Assembly (NCBI RefSeq): GCF_018310535.1
Contig: NZ_CP074103.1
Coordinates: 310,001-374,000, forward strand
Length of the DNA: 64,000 nucleotides
Direction: 5' to 3'
From: Streptomyces mirabilis
Lineage (GTDB): Bacteria; Actinomycetota; Actinomycetes; Streptomycetales; Streptomycetaceae
Part shown: positions 52,732 to 60,282 of the stretch, one piece after another
Numbering within the stretch: position 1 is the first letter of the stretch
How the letters are laid out: each line of letters starts with the position of its first letter
Notes under the pieces: model-generated
Database searches by the model: none
Seen by the model: only the letters and a program-made list of their open reading frames with translations
Told to the model about the DNA's origin: nothing
Position numbers and translations under genes: made by a program

Positions 52732-53439
52732 TCATACTCGGCCGGCCGGGGTGATAACGGCGAAGCCCTGTCCCGCGGCGGGGCGCCAGCTCAGCTCGCC
52801 GGAGTAGAGGCGGCGCAGCACGTCGGGCGGCTGGTGGTAGCAGAAGAGCGATATCCCGGCGTCGACAATGGAGGGGGTGTCCAGGAACAGCGGCAGCTCG
52901 GCCAGGAGGTACCGCACTGCCCGCTCGACCTGCTCCGCATCTGGCCGCTGCCCGGCGGGCAGCTTCCCGGCCAGCACCCAGCCGGACGCCTCCCGGCATG
53001 CATCCCGGAACTCCACGTCCTCGGTGTACCGCCGCAGCCCGTGTTCGTGGAGCCGCCCGAACGCGGCGTTGCCCTCCAGCTCGGCCCAGCCCAGCACGCG
53101 CGCCCCGCGCTGGGTGACGCCGAGTGAACCCAGCGCCGCAGCGATCTTGTTGCGGGTGTACTGCCCCTGCCGACGCGCCTTCCACGCGGCCTTCTCCGGC
53201 GTGTACCCGAGCGCCTCGAACGTGAAGGCACTGGGCGCGTCCGGTACGAAGAAGTCCACTCGCTCAAAGCGGGCCAGCCCCCACGCCGCCAGGTCCCGGA
53301 TCCGGTCGGTGGAGAAGTAGCTGTTGAACGGGCTGATCCCGAAACAGGCGTGCTCGCCCCGCTCCACGACGGCCGCGCACGCGGCGCTCAGCGGCTCCAC
53401 CGTCATCGCCGGACAGCCGTCCCCTTGGTCCGTGCTCAT
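52732..53439 (-). CDS. tRNA-dependent cyclodipeptide synthase (AlbC family)
   Basis: A 235-aa protein, close in length to AlbC (239). The family joins two aminoacyl-tRNAs into a cyclodipeptide. [13 protein letters not shown] carries the catalytic Ser36 (Ser37 of AlbC) and Asn39 of the NYH subtype. A basic helix ([16 protein letters not shown], 86-101) would bind t[17 protein letters not shown] carries Tyr177 and Glu181, and LFCYHQPP Tyr201/His202. The offset to AlbC is exactly one at each site. ATG 53439 lies six bases after the -10 of a MerR-controlled promoter, so the mRNA is probably leaderless. The product cannot be predicted. Confidence 0.9.
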   Translation of the reverse strand: MSTDQGDGCPAMTVEPLSAACAAVVERGEHACFGISPFNSYFSTDRIRDLAAWGLARFERVDFFVPDAPSAFTFEALGYTPEKAAWKARRQGQYTRNKIAAALGSLGVTQRGARVLGWAELEGNAAFGRLHEHGLRRYTEDVEFRDACREASGWVLAGKLPAGQRPDAEQVERAVRYLLAELPLFLDTPSIVDAGISLFCYHQPPDVLRRLYSGELSWRPAAGQGFAVITPAGRV

Positions 53440-53445
53440 GCCCGG

Positions 53446-53477
53446 ACGTTAAAACCTTGCCCTTAGGGCAAGGTCAA
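53446..53477 (-). promoter_or_regulatory. MerR-type operator/promoter for the cyclodipeptide synthase-copA unit
   Basis: A 21-bp palindrome (53454-53474; arms ACCTTGCCC and GGGCAAGGT around TTA) lies between -35 TTGACC (53477-53472) and -10 TAACGT (53451-53446), giving a 20-bp spacer, as in promoters that need a MerR protein to untwist DNA. The ATG follows the -10 by six bases. The divergent MerR gene starts about 40 bp to the right. Confidence 0.85.
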
Positions 53478-53516
53478 GCCGACACTGGAGACACACCCCA
53501 CGAACGGAGCCCCACC

Positions 53517-53930
53517 ATGCTCACCGTCGGCCGCATCGCCGCCGCCTCCGGGCTCAGCCCCAAGGCCGTACGCCTCTACGAGGCCAACGGCCTCATCGAC
53601 CCGCCCGAGCGCACCGCCGCCGGCTACCGCACCTACACCGACGACGCCGTCCCCGTCCTCGGCTTCATCCGCCAGGCCCAGGCCCTCGGCCTCAGCCTCA
53701 AGGAGATCAAGGACATCCTTGACCTCCAGCGCAGCGGCGAGCAGCCCTGCGGTCTCGTCACCGACCTCCTCGACAAGCACCTCGCCGACATCGACCGCCG
53801 CATCGCCGACCTTGAAGCCCTGCGTGCGACCCTCCAATATGCCCGCGCCCAGGCTGATCAGGCCGCAGGCCGCGGGGACAAGGCCCTGGTCTGCCGGATC
53901 ATCGAGAACGCGACCCCAGCCGGCAGTTGA
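53517..53930 (+). CDS. MerR-family metal-responsive regulator
   Basis: A 137-aa protein: HTH LTVGRIAAASGLSPKAVRLY, wing GYRTYTDDAVPVLGFIRQAQ, dimerisation helix to ~110. Cys78 (GEQPCGLVTDLL) aligns with ZntR Cys79, a position that is Ser in Cu(I)-sensing CueR, and Cys126 is in the C-terminal region. The divergent target encodes a copper-type ATPase, so the metal is uncertain: the residue suggests a divalent metal, the neighbour suggests copper. ATG 53517 with GGAG upstream. Most likely activates the promoter at 53446-53477. Confidence 0.85.
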   Translation: MLTVGRIAAASGLSPKAVRLYEANGLIDPPERTAAGYRTYTDDAVPVLGFIRQAQALGLSLKEIKDILDLQRSGEQPCGLVTDLLDKHLADIDRRIADLEALRATLQYARAQADQAAGRGDKALVCRIIENATPAGS

Positions 53931-53943
53931 CGATCCATGGATA

Positions 53944-53955
53944 CCTGAATTCAGG
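53944..53955 (+). promoter_or_regulatory. CmtR-type operator, first copy
   Basis: CCTGAATTCAGG, a perfect 12-bp palindrome 20 bp before the GTG of the sensor gene. A -10 (TATCGT, 53964-53969) precedes GTG 53976 by six bases, so the transcript is probably leaderless. The same CTGAATTCAG core occurs at the second copy (59332-59341). Confidence 0.75.
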
Positions 53956-53975
53956 AATCTATGTATCGTGGTGGT

Positions 53976-54311
53976 GTGCTGACCATTGCCACCGACATAG
54001 AGGTGCTGGCGCGATTCGGACGCGCCCTCGCCGACCCCATCCGCTGCCGCGTCCTGCTCGCCCTGCGCGAGGCCCCGGCATACCCCGCCGACCTCGCCGA
54101 CAAGCTGCAAATCTCCCGCACCCGGCTGTCGAACCACCTGGCCTGCCTGCGCGACTGCGGCCTGGTCGTCACCGTCCCCGACGGCCGGCGCACCCGCTAC
54201 GAACTGGCCGACGAACGCCTCGGACACGCCCTGGACGACCTCCGCACCGCCATGGTCGCCGTGGCGGCGGACCGCACCTGCGTGGACGCCGACGAGAAGG
54301 GCTGCTGCTGA
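53976..54311 (+). CDS. ArsR-family CmtR-like metal sensor, copy 1
   Basis: A 111-aa winged-helix sensor: VLARFGRALADPIRCRVLL, ISRTRLSNHLACLRDCGLVV (CxxxC on the recognition helix, as Cys57/Cys61 of Mycobacterium CmtR), DGRRTRYELADERLGHALDD, and C-terminal TCVDADEKGCC. CmtR proteins sense Cd(II)/Pb(II). I use GTG 53976 rather than ATG 53961, which matches the length of copy 2 (111 aa). Followed by the cation transporter. Confidence 0.85.
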   Translation: MLTIATDIEVLARFGRALADPIRCRVLLALREAPAYPADLADKLQISRTRLSNHLACLRDCGLVVTVPDGRRTRYELADERLGHALDDLRTAMVAVAADRTCVDADEKGCC

Positions 54312-55003
54312 ATGACCGCGATATCCCTCGCCCCGGCCCGGCCCGCCGCGACGCACTCGCCCGCCGCATACGCCTGCTGGTCGCCGCGACGATCACCTAC
54401 AACGTCGTCGAGGCCGTGGTCGCCCTCACCGCGGGCACCCTCGCCTCCTCCACCGCCCTGATCGGCTTCGGACTCGACTCCGTCATCGAGGTCTCCTCCG
54501 CCGCGGCCGTCGCCCGGCAGTTCTCCGCGCGCGACCACGCCGTCCGGGAAGCCCGGGAAAAGCGAACGTTGCGGATCATCGCCGTCTCCTTCTTCGCCCT
54601 CGCGCTCTACGTCACCGCCGACTCCGTACGCGCGCTGACCGGCACCGGCGAAGCCGACCACTCGGTGCCCGGCATCATCCTCGCCGCCCTCTCCCTGGCG
54701 GTCATGCCGTTCCTGTCCGCCGCCCAGCGCAAGGCCGGCCGCGAACTCGGCTCCGCCTCCGCCGTCGCCGACTCCCAACAGACCCTGCTGTGCACCTATC
54801 TCTCCGCCGTACTCCTGGCCGGCCTGCTGGCCAACCTGCTGTTCGGCTGGACCTGGGCCGACCCGATCGCCGCCCTGGTCATCGCCGCCATCGCTGTCAA
54901 AGAAGGCCGTGACGCCTGGCAGGGCAAGGGCTGCTGCGCGCCCGCCGTCGGTCACACGCCCACCGGAGCCGAACCGGACGTGTGCGGTTGCGCCCCGGGC
55001 TAA
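54312..55003 (+). CDS. Cation transporter copy 1, N-terminal frameshift
   Basis: The body (RRDALARRIRLLVAATITYN ... SVIEVSSAAAVARQFSARDH ... WADPIAALVIAAIAVKEGRD ... GCCAPAVG, CGCAPG) equals the transporter at 58253 throughout its six membrane helices. The ATG at 54312 matches the start of copy 2 (MTAISLAP against MAAISLGP), but one base is missing near 54338, and the remaining frame has no good start. Either a one-base indel, a sequencing error, or a start upstream inside the sensor gene. A working membrane domain would need re-initiation. Confidence 0.7.
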
Positions 55004-55356
55004 CTCGCTACCGAGTCGGATGTCGCCGTGTTGACACACGGCCCGCTCGCCGTCAGCCTGCTGAACTCGCCCTTGCCCTGGGGTGAGTTGTTTAGGCCAC
55101 CGGTGCTGCCATTGGCGTGCCGGAGCGCAGCGTTGTTCGCCGGTTCGGGGCCCGTGTGCGAGATGAGGGCGAGCAGCATCAGCGCCGCGCCAGCGCCAGG
55201 TCCTTGTGGAGGGAGCTCATTACGAGCTGCCGCGCCTGGGGGCTCCGTCCAGAAGGCGCGCATGAGCACCACTCCGTCGTCCTGCAGAGGGTCGGCGTCG
55301 TCGGCTGCCCGGCGCCGGCCGGGACCATGCGGGTGAAACGACCAGCGGACAGGCGG
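55004..55356. other. Intergenic, no gene seen
   Basis: Between the frameshifted transporter and the GFA gene. Open frames on both strands are short and without recognisable domains or good starts. It contains no convincing hairpin. Confidence 0.4.
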
Positions 55357-55794
55357 TCAACCGGCCGCGCTGTGCTTGGTCTCCGGCACCGGGGGCAGCC
55401 AGTGCACGGCGTTGTCGCGGAAGGATGCGTGAATGGGCACAAGGTCAGTGCCGCTCGTGTCGTCAAGGGCGGTGACGTTGATGCCGATCTCCGGGATGCC
55501 GCTGTCGATCGCCGCGACGCGGCTGCCGCAGGTCGGGCAGAAGCCGCGCTTCGCCTCGCCTTCGAAGGTCTCGTACCAGCGCGGCTCGCTCTCACCGGTC
55601 CAGGTGACCGTCTCGAATCCCACCCACCACATCACGGGGGTGCCGCCGAGCTTCTGGCAATGTCCACATTCACAGGTGTGGGGGAAGACTGCGGGGCCCT
55701 GGGCGGTGAAGCGGATGCGACCGCAGAGGCAGCCGCCGGTGCGATCCTCGGCTGGTTCGGTTCGCTGGGCTCCGGCGGCTGGGGTGGCGTTCAT
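55357..55794 (-). CDS. GFA family (CENP-V/GFA zinc domain) protein, intact copy
   Basis: A 145-aa protein with the full zinc set: TGGCLCGRIRFTAQGP, FPHTCECGHCQKLGGTPVMW and GEAKRGFCPTCGSRVAAID. C-terminal HASFRDNAVHWLPPVPETK. Family members bind thiol adducts such as hydroxymethyl-glutathione. It is close in sequence to the truncated gene at 37857 and lies within the metal island, probably contributing to thiol or formaldehyde homeostasis. Confidence 0.85.
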   Translation of the reverse strand: MNATPAAGAQRTEPAEDRTGGCLCGRIRFTAQGPAVFPHTCECGHCQKLGGTPVMWWVGFETVTWTGESEPRWYETFEGEAKRGFCPTCGSRVAAIDSGIPEIGINVTALDDTSGTDLVPIHASFRDNAVHWLPPVPETKHSAAG

Positions 55795-56186
55795 CAGGTG
55801 ATCTCCCAGGTGTGATGGGCAAGTTGGGCAGATCAGTGTGCCATCGCTTCCACGACCGCCAGGACGCTGTTATCGGCTCCGGCCCGGCCGCGTGCGCCGA
55901 TTACGGAGGCGTCACGGGGCGGGCACGAAACCGCGACTTAGGGCCGTCCGAGGGCGCGGACGGCCCATCCGGCGTCGTGCCAGGGGCACAGCGCCTGTCC
56001 GAACCTTCGGGGTGGTGTGCCGAACCCGACGAAGCGCCACTCGCCACTGCGGTGACCGACCTCGTCCCTCCCGATCTTGGCTGCTGTGCTACTAAAAGCG
56101 CGTGGGTTCGCAGATTCCCGGACACGGTGACGCCGGAACCGGATCGTGTGCGCCGCTCTGGCGTCGACGAGCGTGCGGGTTCGGGC
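55795..56186. other. Intergenic before the second MerR gene
   Basis: A 138-residue open frame exists (55812-56228), but its composition is unconvincing and no family is visible. I treat it as noncoding. The right end holds the MerR operator. Confidence 0.4.
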
Positions 56187-56218
56187 TTGACCTTCGACCT
56201 GGGTCGAAGGTCTGCCGT
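56187..56218 (+). promoter_or_regulatory. MerR-type operator/promoter of the second merR
   Basis: -35 TTGACC (56187-56192), then a perfect 22-bp palindrome (56190-56211; 10-bp arms ACCTTCGACC), then a weak -10 TGCCGT (56213-56218) with a 20-bp spacer. GTG 56225 follows six bases later. The layout equals that of the cyclodipeptide synthase promoter, so the gene is likely autoregulated and leaderless. Confidence 0.75.
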
Positions 56219-56224
56219 CGAGGT

Positions 56225-56992
56225 GTGAGCACGATGCGGATCTCCCAGCTCGCCGAGCGCTCCGGCGTGCCGGCGACCACCCTGCGTTTCTACGAGGGCG
56301 CCGGGCTGCTGCCCGCCGATCGGACCCCGGCCGGCTACCGGGTGTACGGCGAGGACGCGGTCGAGCGGCTGGTGTTCATCGGCGCGGCCAAGCATCCGGG
56401 GCTGCCGCTGGAGGAGATCGGCGAGCTGCTCGGGGTGTGGGAGGCCGGCGCCTGCCGGGACGTGAAGGCCGACCTGCGGCCGCGGATCGCCGCCCGCCTG
56501 GCCGAGGCCGAATCTCGCGCGGCCGAGCTGGCCGCGTTCATGCACACTGCGCTGGAGCACCTGGACGCTCTGCCCGATCGCGCGAGCCCCTGTGATCCCG
56601 AGTGCGACTTCCTCGCCCCGTCGGCCACGGCCGCTCCGGGGACGCGGCCGGTGGACGTGATGCTCGCGCCCAGCCGCCAGGCCGCAGAGGCGGAGGGATG
56701 GCGCACGGCGCTGGTGGCCTGCTCCCTGACCGGCGACGGGCTGCACGAGCGGACCGTGCAGTGGCGCGAGGCGGTCGACGGCGCGGTGCGGACCGCGGTA
56801 CCCGAGGGTCTGCGGCTGACGCTGCCGGTCGAGCGGACGGCGCGGGTGGCGGAGTTGGCGGCGGCCGAGCAGCAGTGCTGCCCGTTCTTCGACTTTCAGC
56901 TCCATCTCGACGGACCGCGCCTGCACCTGGAAGTCCGCGCGCCGGCCGACGGGGTCGGCCTGCTCACCGATCTGTTCGGGTCGGACGCCTGA
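56225..56992 (+). CDS. MerR-family regulator with extra C-terminal CC domain
   Basis: A 255-aa protein. [23 protein letters not shown], wing [20 protein letters not shown], dimer helix, Cys ([17 protein letters not shown]), then an additional ~110-residue domain ending [15 protein letters not shown]. That C-terminal CC motif is found in mercury/thiol-related accessory proteins. Most MerR proteins are ~140 aa. Start at GTG 56225 (leaderless) or ATG 56234. No divergent target gene is adjacent; the target may be itself and the downstream YnfA gene. Confidence 0.75.
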   Translation: MSTMRISQLAERSGVPATTLRFYEGAGLLPADRTPAGYRVYGEDAVERLVFIGAAKHPGLPLEEIGELLGVWEAGACRDVKADLRPRIAARLAEAESRAAELAAFMHTALEHLDALPDRASPCDPECDFLAPSATAAPGTRPVDVMLAPSRQAAEAEGWRTALVACSLTGDGLHERTVQWREAVDGAVRTAVPEGLRLTLPVERTARVAELAAAEQQCCPFFDFQLHLDGPRLHLEVRAPADGVGLLTDLFGSDA

Positions 56993-57041
56993 CCGCGTAT
57001 CCCGTTCCTGCCCGTTACCCCTGCTCCGGAGAGTTCGCCCC

Positions 57042-57374
57042 GTGCTCGTCGCCCGCTCCATCGCTCTGTTCGCCGTCGCCGCCCTGTTCGAGATCGGGGG
57101 CGCTTGGCTGGTCTGGCAGGGCATCCGCGAGCACAAGGGCTGGATCTGGATCGGCGCCGGCGTCATCGCGCTCGGCGTATATGGGGTGGTGGCCACCCTC
57201 CAGAGCGACGAAAACTTCGGGCGCATCCTCGCCGCGTACGGGGTTTTCGTGGCCGGGTCGATCGCGTGGGGCATGGTGGCCGACGGCTACCAGCCCGACC
57301 GCTTCGACGTCATCGGCGCCCTGGTCTGCCTCGCCGGGATGGCGGTCATCATGTACGCCCCGCGCGGCCACTGA
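57042..57374 (+). CDS. YnfA/UPF0060 family small membrane protein
   Basis: A 110-aa, four-helix protein: [40 protein letters not shown] and [20 protein letters not shown]. This is the EmrE-like UPF0060 family, proposed small multidrug or metal exporters. GTG 57042. It follows the second merR by 49 bp and may be its target. Confidence 0.85.
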   Translation: MLVARSIALFAVAALFEIGGAWLVWQGIREHKGWIWIGAGVIALGVYGVVATLQSDENFGRILAAYGVFVAGSIAWGMVADGYQPDRFDVIGALVCLAGMAVIMYAPRGH

Positions 57375-57390
57375 CCTGCTGCGGAGCGGC

Positions 57391-58173
57391 TCAGGTCAGG
57401 GTCTGGGCGGCGTACAGCGCGCCGAGGGTCGCCGCGAGGGCGCCGAGCAGGAGCCGTAGCGCGGTCTCGGGAAGGTGGGGTTGGAAGCGGGCGCCGAGGT
57501 AGCCGCCGATCAGCCCGCCCAGCCCGCAGGCCAAGCCCAGCCACCAGTCGGGCGCGACGGGCCCGGGGCTCGCCAGGGCCAGCACGGCGTACGCGGCAGC
57601 CCCGGCGACGGAGGTGGTGAAGGTTGCGGCGAGGGTGGCCGGTGCGATGCGGGCCATGGGCATGCCGCGCGCGGCGAGCATCGGCCCGAGCAGGGAACCG
57701 CCCCCGATCCCGTAGATCCCGCCGACCACCCCGACCGTCAGGGCGAGGGCGGCGAGCGTGGGCGCCGACGGTTCGGCCGCGTCCGGCCGCCGCCGGGCGG
57801 GGCGCAGGGTGCGCAGGCACAGCCACGTGCCGAGCGGCAGCAGGAAGGCGGCAACCAGGATGCGGAAGACGTTGGGGCCGGGCAGGGCGAAGACGCGGAT
57901 GGCGGCTCCGGCGATGACGCCGGGCAGCGTCCAGGCGACGAGGCGCCGGGCCAGTCCGCCGCGCAGAGCGCCGTCGCGGCGGTAGCGCCACAGCGCGCCT
58001 GGCCCGGCCACCACATTGAACAGCAGGTTCGTCGGTGTGACCGCCGGGCTCGGCACGCCGAGGACGCTGAGCTGAACCGGCAGGAGGAAGACCGCCCCGG
58101 ACACGCCGACCGGAGCGGTCACCGTCGAGATGAGCAGGCCGGCCGCGAACCCGGCCCAGATCGTCCACTCCAC
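57391..58173 (-). CDS. TauE/SafE family anion/sulfite exporter
   Basis: A 260-aa protein with about eight helices and the family signature: VTAPVGVSGAVFLLPVQLSV, TPTNLLFNVVAGPGALWRYR and VGVVGGIYGIGGGSLLGPML with the paired Gly-rich loops. Convergent with the YnfA gene (16-bp gap). Cargo unknown; it may export a sulfur-containing compound of the thiol system. Confidence 0.85.
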   Translation of the reverse strand: MEWTIWAGFAAGLLISTVTAPVGVSGAVFLLPVQLSVLGVPSPAVTPTNLLFNVVAGPGALWRYRRDGALRGGLARRLVAWTLPGVIAGAAIRVFALPGPNVFRILVAAFLLPLGTWLCLRTLRPARRRPDAAEPSAPTLAALALTVGVVGGIYGIGGGSLLGPMLAARGMPMARIAPATLAATFTTSVAGAAAYAVLALASPGPVAPDWWLGLACGLGGLIGGYLGARFQPHLPETALRLLLGALAATLGALYAAQTLT

Positions 58174-58252
58174 CGTTGCCCCCGCCGCTCCGTGATCGCT
58201 CGGTCAGTATCGACGGGGCGGGTGGCGGGATCGTGATCCGGCAACGAGATGT

Positions 58253-58972
58253 TCACGAGCAGCAGGTGCAGCCCGGCTTGCAGCCGCACGCGTCTGCCTC
58301 GGCCGCGGTTGCCCCGACGGGGGCCGGAGTGTGGGCGGGGGGTGCGCAGCAGCCCTTGCCCTGCCACGCGTCGCGGCCTTCCTTCACCGCGATGACGGCG
58401 ATGACGAGGGCGGCGATGGGGTCGGCCCAGGACCAGCCGAGGGTGGCGTTGAGGATCAGACCGACCAGCAGGACGGCGGAGAGGTAGGTGCACAGCAGGG
58501 TCTGCTTGGAGTCGGCGACCGCGCTGGCGGAGCCGAGTTCACGGCCGGCCTTGCGCTGGGCGGCGGAGAGGAACGGCATGATCGCCAGAGACAGGGCGGC
58601 TATGACGATGCCGGGGATGGAGCGGTCCGCCTCGCCGGTGCCGACCAGGGCCCGTACGGCGTCGATGGCGACGTAGGCGGCGAGGGCGAAGAAGGAGACG
58701 GCGATGATCCGCAGGGTGGTCTTCGCCCGGGCCTCGCGGACGGCGTGGTCGCGGGCGGAGAACTGCCAGGCGACTGCCGCGGCGGAGGACACCTCGATGA
58801 CGGAGTCCAGACCGAACCCGATCAGCGCGGTCGAGGAGGCGATCGTCCCGGCGGTGATCGCGACGACCGCCTCGATCACGTTGTAGGTGATGGTCGCGGT
58901 GACCAGCAGCCGTATGCGCTTGGCCAGGGCGTCGCGGCGGGCCGGGGACGGGCCCAGGGATATCGCGGCCAT
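58253..58972 (-). CDS. Cation transporter copy 2 (CDF-like)
   Basis: A 239-aa, six-helix protein: ATITYNVIEAVVAITAGTIA, ALIGFGLDSVIEVSSAAAVA, MPFLSAAQRKAGRELGSASA and WADPIAALVIAVIAVKEGRD, with Cys-rich C-terminal tail (CCAPP, CGCKPGCTCCS) suited to soft metals. Intact, unlike copy 1. Starts 1 bp from the end of the CmtR-like gene. Confidence 0.85.
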   Translation of the reverse strand: MAAISLGPSPARRDALAKRIRLLVTATITYNVIEAVVAITAGTIASSTALIGFGLDSVIEVSSAAAVAWQFSARDHAVREARAKTTLRIIAVSFFALAAYVAIDAVRALVGTGEADRSIPGIVIAALSLAIMPFLSAAQRKAGRELGSASAVADSKQTLLCTYLSAVLLVGLILNATLGWSWADPIAALVIAVIAVKEGRDAWQGKGCCAPPAHTPAPVGATAAEADACGCKPGCTCCS

Positions 58973-58973
58973 C

Positions 58974-59309
58974 TCAGCAGCAGTCCTTCGTAGCCGCGTC
59001 CGGGCAGGTCTTGTCTGACTCGACCGCGACCACCGCAGCGAGCAGGTGGTCCAGGGCGTGGCCGAGGCGTTCGTCGGCGAGTTCGTAGCGGGTACGACGG
59101 CCGTCGGGCACGGTGACGACGAGCCCGCAGTCGCGCAGGCAGGCCAGGTGGTTGGACAGCCGGGTCCGGGAGACGCCGAGGATGTCGGCTAGATCGGAGG
59201 GGTAGGCCGGCGCCTCGCGCAGCGCGAGGAGGATCCGGCAGCGGATCGGGTCGGCGAGCGCGCGGCCGAACCGCGCCAGCACCTCGATGTCGGGAGCAAG
59301 AGTCAGCAC
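58974..59309 (-). CDS. ArsR-family CmtR-like metal sensor, copy 2
   Basis: 111 aa, collinear with copy 1 (VSRTRLSNHLACLRDCGLVV; C-terminal TCPDAATKDCC). The CxxxC and C-terminal Cys indicate Cd(II)/Pb(II)-type sensing. GTG 59309 lies seven bases after -10 TATTCT, so it is likely leaderless. Operator CTGAATTCAG at 59332-59341. Confidence 0.85.
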   Translation of the reverse strand: MLTLAPDIEVLARFGRALADPIRCRILLALREAPAYPSDLADILGVSRTRLSNHLACLRDCGLVVTVPDGRRTRYELADERLGHALDHLLAAVVAVESDKTCPDAATKDCC

Positions 59310-59331
59310 AGTCAGGAGAATACACAGAACT

Positions 59332-59341
59332 CTGAATTCAG
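59332..59341 (-). promoter_or_regulatory. CmtR-type operator, second copy
   Basis: CTGAATTCAG palindrome, about 23 bp before the GTG of the copy-2 sensor, same core as at 53944. It supports co-regulation of both sensor/transporter pairs by one or both sensors. Confidence 0.7.
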
Positions 59342-59402
59342 AAACCCATGAACTCACGGTTCGCCTGGTCCGCACGGCGAATGCCCGCGCGATCCTGGAG
59401 GA

Positions 59403-59717
59403 GTGAACATCGAACTCCTGGTCGTACCGGACTGTCCCCACGAGAAGCCCGCCGCCGAACAGCTGCGTCACACGCTGGATGATCTCGGCCTGCACGGGGT
59501 CGCGTTCGCCACCCGCGTGATCAGCGATCAAGCGCAGGCTGAGGAGGTCGGCTTCGCCGGCTCCCCGACCCTCCTCATCGAGGGCCGCGACCCGTTCGCC
59601 GAGCCCTCGCATCCCGTCGGGCTGACGTGCCGGATGTACCGGACCGCGAAGGGGCTGGCTGGCCTGCCGGACCCCGGCCGGCTGCGGCAGGCGCTGGCTG
59701 CCGCGAGCACGGACTAG
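59403..59717 (+). CDS. Thioredoxin-fold protein of MerB-accessory type
   Basis: A 104-aa protein: MNIELLVVPDCPHEKPAAEQ with a Cys in the CxxC-like position, then AEEVGFAGSPTLLIEGRDPF with cis-Pro and GLTCRMYRTAKGLAGLP. It resembles small thioredoxin-like proteins adjacent to alkylmercury lyase genes. GTG 59403. Divergent from the CmtR-like gene. Confidence 0.7.
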   Translation: MNIELLVVPDCPHEKPAAEQLRHTLDDLGLHGVAFATRVISDQAQAEEVGFAGSPTLLIEGRDPFAEPSHPVGLTCRMYRTAKGLAGLPDPGRLRQALAAASTD

Positions 59718-59848
59718 CCGGACCGCTGACCCGCTTCTCGTCCCTGTTGCAGGCGCCCGCGGGGCCGCGTGGGGCTTGCCCGGCGAAGCGGGGCGGGTTC
59801 TGCCGGGGACGGGGTGTAGCGAGACCCGGGGCGGCGACCGGGTGGAGG

Positions 59849-60205
59849 TCAGTCGTGGGGCGGCAGCGCGCCGAGCTGGTGATCGGCGACGCTGAGGGCT
59901 TCCTCGACCAGGTTGCGCAGGTGGCCGTGGCGCAGGGCGTAGATCACTCGGCGGCCGTCCTTGCGGGTGGCGACCAGTCCGGCCAGGCGGAGCCGGGCCA
60001 GGTGTTGGCTGACCGATGGGCGGGCCGCGCCGCACGCTTCGGCCAGCGTGGTCACATCCGCCTCGCCTTCGCCGAGCCGGCGCAGCAGGGTCAGGCGGGT
60101 GCGGTCGGCGAGTAGCCCGAGCACTTCCACCGCCACGTCGAGTCGTTCGCCGTCGTCTGGCTCTTGCGAACGATGAGTACCTGACAAGTGCATGCGTGCA
60201 TTCAT
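59849..60205 (-). CDS. ArsR/SmtB-family metal sensor (NmtR/CzrA-like)
   Basis: A 118-aa winged-helix protein: VLGLLADRTRLTLLRRLGEG, ARPSVSQHLARLRLAGLVAT, DGRRVIYALRHGHLRNLVEE and ALSVADHQLGALPPHD, a His-bearing alpha5 helix as in Zn/Ni/Co sensors. ATG 60205 lies six bases after CATTAT, so it may be leaderless; GTG 60211 and ATG 60193 are alternatives. Divergent from the CDF exporter at 60283, which it probably controls. Confidence 0.85.
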   Translation of the reverse strand: MNARMHLSGTHRSQEPDDGERLDVAVEVLGLLADRTRLTLLRRLGEGEADVTTLAEACGAARPSVSQHLARLRLAGLVATRKDGRRVIYALRHGHLRNLVEEALSVADHQLGALPPHD

Positions 60206-60210
60206 GCGCA
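60193..60210. promoter_or_regulatory. Predicted ArsR operator over the sensor start
   Basis: TGCGTGCATTCATGCGCA, an imperfect palindrome overlapping the start codons of the sensor gene, in the spacer to the CDF gene. SmtB-type operators are similar ATG/CAT-repeat palindromes. Confidence 0.55.
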
Positions 60211-60282
60211 CATAATGCGAGACTGGATCGCGGGTGTCCAGCCAGCCCGCCCCTTGCCCCCGACCCGGAAGGCTCTGAGCCC

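Noticed and set aside
55812..56228. 138-aa open frame upstream of the second MerR gene
   Set aside because: No domain, atypical composition, and it would run over the MerR operator and start codon.
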